From assembly GCF_036013745.1 (NCBI RefSeq), contig NZ_CP107880.1, forward strand, positions 558,001 to 622,000: 64,000 nt of DNA. The letters run 5' to 3'. Origin of the DNA: Streptomyces sp. NBC_00483. Lineage in GTDB: Bacteria; Actinomycetota; Actinomycetes; Streptomycetales; Streptomycetaceae. The notes under the pieces were generated by a model, which had not been told where the DNA came from, searched no databases, and worked only from the letters and a program-made list of their open reading frames with translations. A program made the position numbers and the translations under genes. Positions 43,601 through 55,600 of the stretch are shown here, piece after piece (position 1 is the stretch's first letter; each line of letters begins with the position of its first letter).

Positions 43601-46600
43601 CCGTCGTCCGTCCACTTGGCCAGGTCCCCGGTCCGGTACATCCGCTCACCGGTCCCGAAGGGGCACGCCACAAACCGCTCACCCGTCAGACCAGGCCGCC
43701 CCACATACCCGCGCGCAAGCTGCGCACCCGCCACATACAGCTCCCCTGCCACACCCACCGGCACCGGCATGAGCGCATCGTCCAGCGCATACAGACGGGT
43801 GTTGGCGACCGGCCGCCCGAACGGCACGGGGCCAGACCGATCCGCGTCGACCACTTCGGCCGCCACCATCACCGTGGCCTCGGTCGGCCCGTACGTGTTC
43901 ACGAGCCGACGCCCCGCAGACCACGCCCGCGCCGCCGACTCACCAATCGCCTCGGCACCCACCAGCAGGGTCTCCACCCCCGACAGATCCTCCGGGTCCA
44001 ACACCTCCAGCAGGGACGGCACCACGCTCGCCGCCTGTACCCCGGTCAACTCCGCCAGCCGCCGCGGCTCCTCCCGCTGCTCCTCCGACGCCACCCACAA
44101 CGTCGCACCCGACGACAACGCCACCGCCACATCCAACACCGACGCATCAAAACTGAACGACGCGAACTGCAACACACCCACACCCGGACCCGCACCCATC
44201 ACCGGCCCAAACACCGACACCAAATTCACCAACGAACCATGAGACACCGCCACACCCTTCGGCCGCCCCGTCGAACCCGACGTATAAATCACATACGCCA
44301 ACCCCGCCCCAACCAGCCGCACTACGGGCGCGGTGTCTGGGTACTCCGCCAGCTCACCGAAGACACCCGCGTCCACCACCACACCCACACCGGCATCCGC
44401 CAGCATGAACTCCACCCGCTCAACCGGCAGTTCAACGTCCACCGGCACATACGCGGCCCCCGCCTTCCACACACCCACAATCCCGGCAATCATCTCCACA
44501 CCACGCCGGAGACGAAGACCCACCACCGACTCCGCACCCACACCCCGGCCACGCAACCAATGCGCCAACCGATTCGCCCACACATCCAACTCGCCATACG
44601 ACACCTCAATGCCGTCCGACACCACCGCCACCGCACCCGGAGCCCGCGCCACGTGCGCCTCGAACAGGGTCGGAATCGTCCTCCCGCCCCCCTCGACCGC
44701 GGTGTCATTCCACTCGGTGAGAACCCGATCACGCTCATCGGCGCCCAGCACATCCACCGCATGCAGACGGACCTCGGGCGCCGCAGTCACCGAGTCCAAC
44801 ACCCGGCCGAACCAGCCCATCAACCGCTCAGCAGTCTCCGCCTCGAACAGATCCGCCGACGCAGTCAGGCCACCCCGCAACCCACCAGGACGCCCCTCCT
44901 CGTCCAACACCTCCGACAACGACACATCGAGATCGAACCTCGCCGAAACGGTGGCCACACCGCCCGCCGTCACCTCGTCAACACCCGTGCCGACCCCGGG
45001 CAGTTCCAGGGAGGCACTGTCGATGTTCTGCACGGTGAGCATCACCTGGAACAGCGGATGCCGGGACAGCGACCGCTGCGGCGCGAGCTCCTCCACCAAC
45101 CGCTCGAACGGCACATCCTGATGCGCCAACGCCCCAAGGCTCGCCTCCCGCACCCGGCCCAACACCTGCCGGAACTCCGGATCACCCGACAGATCCGCCC
45201 GAACCACCAACGTATTCACAAAGAACCCGACCAGGTCATCCAGCGCCTCGTCCGTACGCCCCGCGATCGGCGACCCGACCGGGACATCCGTTCCCGCACC
45301 GAGCCGTGACAGCGTCACCGCCAAGACCGCCTGCAGCACCATGAACACCGTCACGCCCTCGGCACGCGCCAGCTCCACCACCCGCCGATGCACCTCCGCC
45401 GACACCCGCAACGGCACCCGATACCCCACATGACCGGACACCGCAGGACGCACCCGATCCACCGGCAACGCCAACTCCTCCGGCGCTCCGGCCAACACCT
45501 GCCGCCAGTACTCCACCTGCTGCGACAGCACACTCCCCGGATCCGACTCCGAACCCAGCAACTCCCGCTGCCACAACGCATAATCCGCATACTGCACCGG
45601 CAACACCTCGAACACCGGAGCCTCACCACGCAGCCTCGCCGCATAGGCCACCGACACGTCCCGTGCCAGTGCGCCGCGGGACCAGCCATCGCTGGCGATG
45701 TGGTGCGTCACAACCACGAGCACCTGCTCATCGGGGCCGGCCTCGAACAGCCACGCCCGAATCGGCAGCTCCACCGACAGATCGAACGCATATTGCGTGG
45801 CCTGCCGCCCAGCAGCATCCAGGTCATCGGTCCGCACACGGGTGACCTGCAACGACCAGTCGAGTTCCGCCGGGTCAAGGATGTGCTGGTAGGGCTCACC
45901 GTCGACAACGGGGAACACCGTACGCAGCGACTCGTGCCGACCGATCACATCCCGAAGTGCCGCGTCCAGCACCGCGGTGTCCACGCCACTGACCCTGACC
46001 GGCATCGGGATGTTGTACGTCGAACTCGGCCCCTCCAACTGGGCCAGGAACCACAACCGCCGCTGTGCGAACGAGAGCGGAAGCCGCTCCGGTCGGGACT
46101 CCGCAGCCCGCAACGGGATCCGAGCCTGCCCCGCCTCGGTCAGGCGCGCCGCGAGACCGGCCACCGTCGGCGCCTCGAACAGCACCCGCAGCGCCAGCTC
46201 GACCCCGAGCACCGCACGAATCCGCGACACCAACCGCACCGCCAGCAGCGAATGGCCACCCAACCGGAAGAAGTCGTCGTCCACCCCGACGGCCGTCTCG
46301 AGCCCGAGGACGTCGGCGAAGGCCGTGCAGAGGATCTCCTCCTGCACGGTGGCCGGGGCACGGCCGGCCCCACTGGTGTATTCCGGTGCGGGCAGGACCT
46401 TGCGGTCCAGCTTGCCGTTGACGGTCAGCGGCAGCTCGTCCAGCGTCACGAACGCAGCCGGGACCATGTACTCCGGCAACCGCGACACCACCACATCCCG
46501 CAGCACACCCACGTCAAGGCCGATCTGGCTGTCGGCAGGCACCACGTAGGCGACCAGGCGCTTGTCGCCCGACGCATCCTCCCGCGCGATCACCGCAGCC

Positions 46601-49600
46601 TGAGCCACCTCCGGATGCGCCGACAGGGCAGCCTCGATCTCACCCGGCTCGATCCGGAAACCACGCACCTTCACCTGCTCATCCGCCCGCCCGGCGAACA
46701 GAAGTTGCCCGTCGTCCGTCCACTTGGCCAGGTCCCCGGTCCGGTACATCCGCTCACCGGTCCCGAAGGGGCACGCCACGAACCGCTCACCCGTCAGACC
46801 AGGCCGACCCACATACCCGCGCGCCAACTGCGCACCCGCCACATACAACTCGCCGGCCACACCCACCGGCACCGGCATGAGCGCATCGTCCAGCGCATAC
46901 AGACGGGTGTTGGCGACCGGCCGGCCGAACGGCACCGGACCCGGACGATCCCCGTCGACCACCTCGGCCGCCACCATCACCGTGGCCTCGGTCGGCCCAT
47001 ACGTGTTCACCAGCCGACGCCCCGCCGACCACGCCCGCGCCACCGACTCACCAATCGCCTCGGCACCCACCAGCAGGGTCTCCACCCCCGACAGATCCTC
47101 CGGGTCCAACACCTCCAGCAGGGACGGCACCACGCTCGCCGCCTGTACCCCGGTCAACTCCGCCAGCCGCCGCGGCTCCTCCCGCTGCTCCTCCGACGCC
47201 ACCCACAACGTCGCACCCGACGACAACGCCACCGCCACATCCAACACCGACGCATCAAAACTGAACGACGCGAACTGCAACACACCCACACCCGGACCCG
47301 CACCCATCACCGGCCCAAACACCGACACCAAATTCACCAACGAACCATGAGACACCGCCACACCCTTCGGCCGCCCCGTCGAACCCGACGTATAAATCAC
47401 ATACGCCAACCCCGCCCCAACCAGCCGCACTACGGGCGCGGTGTCTGGGTACTCCGCCAGCTCGTCGAGGACATTCGCGTCCACCACGACACCCACACCG
47501 GCATCCGCCAGGACGAACTCCACCCGCTCAACCGGCAGTTCAACGTCCACCGGCATATACGCGGCCCCCGCCTTCCACACACCAAGAATCGCGGCGACCA
47601 TCTCCGCGCCACGTCGGAGACGAAGACCCACCACCGACTCCGCACCCACACCACGGCCACGCAACCAATGCGCCAACCGATTCGCCCACACATCCAACTC
47701 GCCATACGACACCTCGACGCCGTCCGACACCACCGCCACCGCACCCGGAACAGCCGCCGCCTGCGCCTCGAACAGCTCCACCACCGACGAACCAGCCACA
47801 CCCGACGCCGTGTCATTCCACTGCTGCAGCAGGTCACGCTCGTCGCCATCCAACACATCCACCGCATGCAGACGGACCTCGGGCGCCGCAGTCACCGAGT
47901 CCAACACCCGGCCGAACCAGCCCATCAACCGCTCAGCGGTTTCCGCCTCGAACAGATCCGCCGACGCAGTCAGAGCACCCCGCAACCCGCCAGGACGCCC
48001 CTCCTCGTCCAGCACCTCCGACAACGACACATCGAGATCGAACTTCGCCGAGTTGGTGGTCGACCGATCCAGGCTCTGCGAACCCCCTCCCGCAGGCTCG
48101 ATGTTCTGCACGGTGAGCATCACCTGGAACAGCGGATGCCGAGACAGCGAACGCTCCGGCGCGAGCTCCTCCACCAGACGCTCGAACGGCACATCCTGAT
48201 GCGCCAACGCCCCCAAACTCGCCTCCCGCACCCGCCCCAACACCTGCCGGAACTCCGGATCACCCGACAGATCCGTCCGAACCACCAACGTATTCACAAA
48301 GAACCCGACGAGATCGTCCAACGCCTCGTCCGTACGCCCCGCAATCGGCGACCCGACCGGGACATCCGTCCCCGCACCGAGCCGCGACAGCGTCACCGCC
48401 AAGACCGCCTGCAGGACCATGAACACCGTCACGCCCTCGGCACGCGCCAGCTCCACCACCCGCCGATGCACCTCCGCCGACACCCGCAACGGCACCCGAT
48501 ACCCCACATGACCGGCCACCGCAGGACGCACCCGATCTACCGGCAACGCCAACTCCTCCGGCGCCCCGGCCAACACCTGCCGCCAGTACTCCACCTGCTG
48601 CGACAGCACACTCCCAGGATCCGACTCCGAACCCAGCAACTCCCGCTGCCACAACGCATAATCCGCATACTGCACCGGCAACACCTCGAACACCGGAACC
48701 TCACCACGCAGCCGCGCCGCATACGCTTCCGAGACATCACGCCGCAGCGCACCCATCGACCACGCGTCGCCGGCGATGTGATGCACCACCACCACGAGCA
48801 CCTGCTCGTCGGAACCGGCCTCGAACAGCCACGCCCGAATCGGCACCTCGGCCGACAGATCGAACGCATACAGTGACGCCTGGCTCACAGCAGCGCCCAG
48901 CTCATCGGCCTCCACGCTGCGCACCTTGAGTCGCCACTCGAGCTCTCGCGCATCCAGAATCCGCTGATACGGCTCACCGTCCACGGCCGGGAACATCGTG
49001 CGCAGCGTCTCGTGGCGTCCGATCACGTCTCGCAGTGCGTCGTTCAACGCAGCCGTGTCCACCTCGCCGCTCAGTCGCACCTGCAGCGGGATGTTGTAGG
49101 TCGGGCTCGGGCCCTCCAACTGGGCCAGGAACCACAACCGCCGCTGCGCGAACGACAACGGCACCCGCTCCGGCCGGGACTCCGCAGCCCGCAACGGCAT
49201 CCGAGCCACCCGCATGCCCTCCGTCAGCCGGGCCGCGAGTCCGGCCACCGTCGGCGCCTCGAACAACGCCCGGACCTCGACCTCCGCCCCCAGCACGACC
49301 CGGATCCGCGAGATCAACCGCACCGCCAACAGCGAATGCCCACCCAACCGGAAGAAATCGTCGTCCACACCGACTGTGTCGAGCCCGAGGACGTCGGCGA
49401 ACACCCCGCACAGGATCTCCTCCTGCACGGTGGCCGGGGCACGGCCACTACCCGCGACATACTCCGGCGCCGGCAGTGCGTTGCGGTCCAGCTTCCCGTT
49501 CACCGTCAACGGCAACCCCTCCAACATGACGAACGCGGCCGGCACCATGTGCTCCGGCAACCGCGACGCCGCGAACTCCCGCAGACCACCAGCCTCCTGG

Positions 49601-52600
49601 CCGACGGGGACCACATAGGCAACCAGCCGCAGATCCCCCGGCACATCCTCCCGCGCCAACACCGCGACCTGAGCCACCTCCGGATGCGTCAGCAGGACGG
49701 CCTCGATCTCGCCCGGCTCGATCCGGAACCCACGCACCTTCACCTGCTCGTCGGACCGCCCGACGAACACCAACTGCCCGTCCTCCGACCACTTGGCCAG
49801 ATCCCCGGTCCGGTACATCCGCTCACCGGCAGAACCGAACGGGCACGCCACAAACCGCTCCGCGGTCAGACCGGGACGTCCGACATACCCGCGCGCCACC
49901 CCCGTACCCGCGACATACATCTCCCCCGCAACCCCCACCGGCACCGGACGCAACGCAGCATCCAGCACGAACACCGACACCCCCGGCAACCCCTGACCCA
50001 CCACACTGCCCAACACCCCATCCCCCACACCCACCCGACGATGCGTCACATGCACCGTCGTCTCCGTAATCCCATACATATTCACCAACACCACCCCACC
50101 AGCACCCTCACGCCCCCACCACCCCGCCAACCGGCCCACATCCAACGCCTCACCACCAAACACCACCAACCGCAACGCCCCCACCACAAACTCATCCACC
50201 GCCAACAGCTGATACATCGCCGACGGCGTCTGACTCAGCACCGTCACCCCCTCCCGCACCAACAACTCCGCAAACCGCCCCGGCGAACGAGACACCTCAA
50301 AGCCCACCACCACCACACGCGCCCCATGCACCAACGCACCCCACAACTCCCACACCGAAAAATCGAACGCCACCGAGTGGAAGCAACTCCACACATCCCC
50401 CGGCCCCAGACCCAACAGCCCACCCGCCGACCCCAGCAACGCCACCACATTCCCGTGACTGACCACCACACCCTTCGGACGGCCCGTCGACCCCGACGTA
50501 TAGATCACATACGCCGCCTCATCCGGCGACACCACACACCCCACCGCCGAAGCGTCCAGCCCCGCCAGCTCCGCTGCCACCGACGGCTCATCCACCACCA
50601 CCAACACCGCACCCTCCGGCACACACCCCTCAACCACCGCACCACACGCAACAGACGTCACCACACCCACCACACCCGCATCCCGCAGAACAAACCCCAC
50701 CCGCTCCACCGGATACCGCGGATCCACCGGCACATAACCAGCCCCCGCCTTCAACACCCCCAACAACGCCACCACCACATCCACACCACGCTCCAACACC
50801 ACACCCACCAACGACCCCACACCCACACCACGACCCCGCAAATACCGCGCCAAACGATTCGCCCGCACATCCAACTCGGCAAACGTCAACGCAACACCAT
50901 CCCCCACCACCGCCACCGCACCCGGAGCAGCCACCACCCGCTCCTCGAACAACCCCACCAACGAACCACCCACAACACCAGCCGCCGGTTCGTTCCACCC
51001 CAACACCCGAACCCACTCATCAACCCCCACCACATCCACAACACCAAGACCCACATCCGTACCCCCGTCAAGCGTGTCGACCACGCGCTCCAGAGCGGTA
51101 CGCAGCAACTGGACGATCGCTTCCGGGTCGAGCGCATCCACGGTCTGCACGCTCAGGCTGAGCCCGCCCGCCCCCCAGTCGTTGACCGACACGGTCACCG
51201 GGTAGTTGGTCCGGTCCTGGACCATGACGCGCTGGATGCCCTCGATCGACCGCTGCCCGTTCCGCTCCTCATCGACCGGGCTTTCGGCAACGACAGTCAC
51301 GTGCCGGTAGTTGAACAGCGAGGTGAACAGCGGCGTGTTGTCAGTGATCCCACTGACCTGCTGCGCCACCGACAGCGGAGCGTGCTCGTGCTCCAGCAGT
51401 CCCGCCAGCTGATCCCGCATGGCCTCGACAGCGGCGCGTACGCCCACCTGGCCGGTACGCACCCGCACGGGCAGGGTGTTGAGGAACGGGCCCAGCACCC
51501 GCTCTGCTCCCTCACCGGCGTTCATCCGGCCGAACAGCACGGTCCCGAAGACGACGTCGTCGCGCCCGGACAGCACCGCCAGCACACGCGCCCACACCAC
51601 ATGCAGCACCGTCGCCGTGCTGACCCCCAACTCCCGCGCCACCCGCCGCAACCCGTCGGTGACCTCAGCGGCGACGGGCATGGCTACCGAGGCCACTCCA
51701 CCGTCGCCACCACGTATGTCGAGCAGCCCGTACGGGGCGGTCGGCTCGGTCACATCACCGAGCAGCTCGGCGAAGTACCGCTCATGCTCGGCCCGGGGCA
51801 CTGCACGCGTCTGCGCCACGAAGTTCCGGAACGGCATCGCCGGCGCCAACTCGTCCGCGTGGCCCGTGAGTACCGACCTGAGCTCGTCCAGCAGCACGTC
51901 CATACCCATGTGGTCATGCAGCATGTGATGCATACGCACCACGGCCAGCCATCGACCTTCGGGCAGCTCGGCCGCATGCACATCCAGTAGCGGCGCACGG
52001 CCCAGGTCCATCACCGGCCCCGCGAGGGAGATCAAGCGCTCCACCCGCCGCGCAGGCTCGTCCGCGTCAGCCTCAAAGTCGTGTTCTACGAACGGCAGTT
52101 GTGCCTGCCGCCACACCACCTGAACCGGCTCACGCAGACCCTCCCACACCACACCCGTGCGATAGATGTCATGCCGGTCCATCACCTGCTGCAACGCCCC
52201 GGTGAACGTCTCCAACCGGGCCCGGGAGTCGAACTCCACCACCCGCGCCGTCAGATAGACATCCCCACCCTCACCCGCCATCAGGTGATGGAAGAACATC
52301 CCCTCCTGCAACGGCGCCAACGGATAGACGTCCGCAACGTTCGCCGCTCCGCCGTCGACCGCGGCGACCACCCGGTCGATCTCCGCCTGGGACAGCTCCA
52401 CCAGCGGCAACATCTCCGGCGTGATCCGCTCCGCACCCACCGGAATCAGGTTGTCCGGCACGTCCACCGAACCGACACCACTGGCCCTGGCCAACCCGGC
52501 CGGCGTCGGTGTCTCGAACAACGCCCTGATCTTGATTTCCGTGCCCAGCCTGGACCGGATCCGCGAGAGCAGCCGGATCGCGAGCAGCGAATGTCCGCCC

Positions 52601-55600
52601 AGCTCGAAGAAGCTGTCGTCCACTCCGACCGTGTCCAGGCCGAGGACCTGAGCGAAGATCTCGCAGAGCGCGGCCTCGGTCGCGTCCACCGGCTCCCGGC
52701 GGCGGGCACCTTCCGTGGCGTCGTCGGGGGTAGGCAGGGCCTTGCGGTCCAGCTTGCCGTTGACGGTCAACGGCAGCGCGCCCAGCGCGACGAACGCGCC
52801 CGGAACCATGTGATCGGGCAACCGACCCGCCACAAAGTCCCGCAGTTCACCGGTGACCAGGCCGCCATCGGCGTCCGCGGGTACCACGTAGGCAACCAGG
52901 CGCTTGTCACCCGGGGTGTCCTCCCGCGCGATCACCGCGGCCTGAGACACCTCCGGATGCGCCGACAGGGCAGCCTCGATCTCGCCGGGCTCGATGCGGA
53001 AGCCGCGGATCTTCACCTGCTCATCGGCCCGCCCGCCGAAGACGAGTTGACCGTCCACCGTCCACTTGGCCAGGTCCCCGGTCCGATACATCCGCTCACC
53101 GGCACCGAAGGGGCACGCCACGAACCGCTCACCCGTCAGACCGGGCCGACCCACATACCCGCGCGCCAGCCCAGCCCCCGCCACATACAACTCGCCCGCC
53201 ACACCCACCGGCACCGGCCGCAGCGCCTCATCGAGTACGAACAAACGGGTGTTGGCGATCGGCCTACCGACCGGGACCACCCCGCCACCCACCACCTCAG
53301 CGGTCAGCTCAGCGGTCGCCACGCCGACCGTGGTCTCCGTCGGCCCGTAGTGGTTGAACACCCGCCGACCACCAGCAGCCGCCACCTGGACCAATTCCCT
53401 GACCCAGCCGGCCTGCGCCACCTCACCACCCAGCACCACCGACCCCGCCGGCAGCAACGACTCCACACCCACCGCAGCCGTCAACGCCGCCAAATGCGAC
53501 GGCACCACCTTCATCGCATCGATCCGCTGCTCACGCAGATACCCGGACACGGCAACCGGATCCGTCACCAACTCCGCATCCAGTACGTGCAGTTGTCCAC
53601 CCGTGACCAGACTCGCGAACACCACCGTGTTCCCCAGGTCCGTCACCTGCGCCTGCAACAACGCATACCGCGCCCCCGGCACATCCCAACCCAACCGCCC
53701 CGACACCGACACCACATAATTGGCCAGCGACCCATGCGTCACCGCCACACCCTTCGGCACCCCCGACGACCCCGACGTATACATCACATACGCCAACCCA
53801 GCCGCATCCACGACGGGCAACACCACATCCGGCGACGCATCCCCATAACCGTCGAGCCGTAAAGCAGTCGTCGGGTCGTCGAGGACGAGTGTCCGCGCCT
53901 CTCCGACCGACAGACCACCGAGCGCGTCCTGGGTGCCCAGCACCAGCCGCACACCGCTGTCGGCCAGCATGAACGCCACCCGCTCCGCCGGCAGTTCCCC
54001 ATCAACCGGCAGATACGCCGCCCCCGCCTTCCACACCGCCAGGATCGCCGTCACCATCTCCACGCCACGCGGCAGGCACAACCCCACCACCGACTCGCGA
54101 CCCACACCCAGATCACGCAGATGGCACGCCAGACGACCCGCCCGCGCATCGAGCTCACCGAAGGTCAGGCGGACATCGCCGGACACCACTGCCACAGCAC
54201 CCGGAACCGCCCGCGCCCGCTCCTCGAACGCCTCCACCACGGAGACACCCACCGGCTCCACCGCAGTGTCATTCCACTGCACCAACAGCCGGTCCCGTTC
54301 CTCGGCATCGAGCACCTCGACCGTGTGCACCGCGACGTCCGGGGCAGCCGCGACTGCCTCGAGCACCCTCATCAAACGGCCGGCGATCGCCTCCGCCGAA
54401 GCGGCGTCGAAGAGATCCGTGGAAGCCATGACCGACCCGCGAACGCCCGCGGGCCGTCCCTCCGCGTCGAACTGCTCCCCCACAGCCAGATGTAGATCGA
54501 ACCTGACCGGAACGGTGACCGTCTCGTTGGAGGGCTGCGTGGTCACGGGCGGCCCGCCCCTGCTGGTCTGCACGTCGGTCAGGTCCAGCGCGGAACGACG
54601 GGTGTTCTGCATGGTGAACATGACCTGGAACAGCGGATTGCGGCTCTGCGACCGTTCGGGGGCGGTTTCCTCCACCAGCCGTTCGAACGGCACATCCTGA
54701 TGTGCCAGCGCGTCCAGGCTCGCTTCGCGGACGCGCCTCAGCACCTGCCGGAAGTCCGGGTCGCCCGACAGGTCGGTACGGATCACGAGCGTGTTGACGA
54801 AGAACCCGACCAGGCTCTCGAGCGCCTCGTCGTTGCGGCCCGCGATCGGGGACCCGATGGGAATGTCGGTGCCGGCGCCGAGCCGGGACAGCGTCACCGC
54901 CAGCGCGGCCTGGAGCACCATGTACAGCGTGGCGTTCTCGGTCCGGGCCAGTTCCGACAACTGCCGGTGGACGTCGGCCGGAACACGGAGCGGCACCCGG
55001 TGCCCGCGGTGTCCGGCCACCGCCGGGCGCGGCCGGTCCACCGGCAACGACAGTTCTTCCGGTGCCCCGGCCAGCGTCCGCCGCCAGTACGCCACCTGCT
55101 GCGACAACAGGCTTTCCGGGTCCGCTGCGTCGCCCAGCAACTCGCGCTGCCACAAGGTGTAGTCGGCGTACTGCACCGACAACGGCTCCCAGTCGGGGGC
55201 CTGCCCGCGCTGCCGCGCCGCGTACGCCGTCGACACATCGCGGGCCAGCGGTGCCATCGACCAGCCGTCGCCGGCGATGTGGTGGACCAGGACAACCAGA
55301 AGGGACTGCTGCGTGTCCGTGCGGAAGAGCCAGGCACGGATCGGCATGTCGGTGGCCAGGTCAAAGGTGCCCCAGGCGACCTCATCCATCGCCGCCGTCA
55401 GTTCTTCGGTGGCGACGTGCCGCACCTGCAGTGCCCAGTCGAGGTCCTCCGGAGCAAGGATGTGCTGATACGGCTCGCCGTCGGAGACCTTGCAGAGCGT
55501 ACGCAACGACTCGTGGCGGATGATCACGTCGCGCAGGGCCGCGTCCAGCGCATCGACGTCCAGGTCTCCGCTGAGCGAGACGGCCAGCGGCACGTTGTAG

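Noticed and set aside
36000..52440. Stand-alone epimerisation domains after modules 1, 4 and 6
   Set aside because: Only one condensation-type domain separates each carrier from the next A domain, and its motifs are of the dual class, not of E domains.
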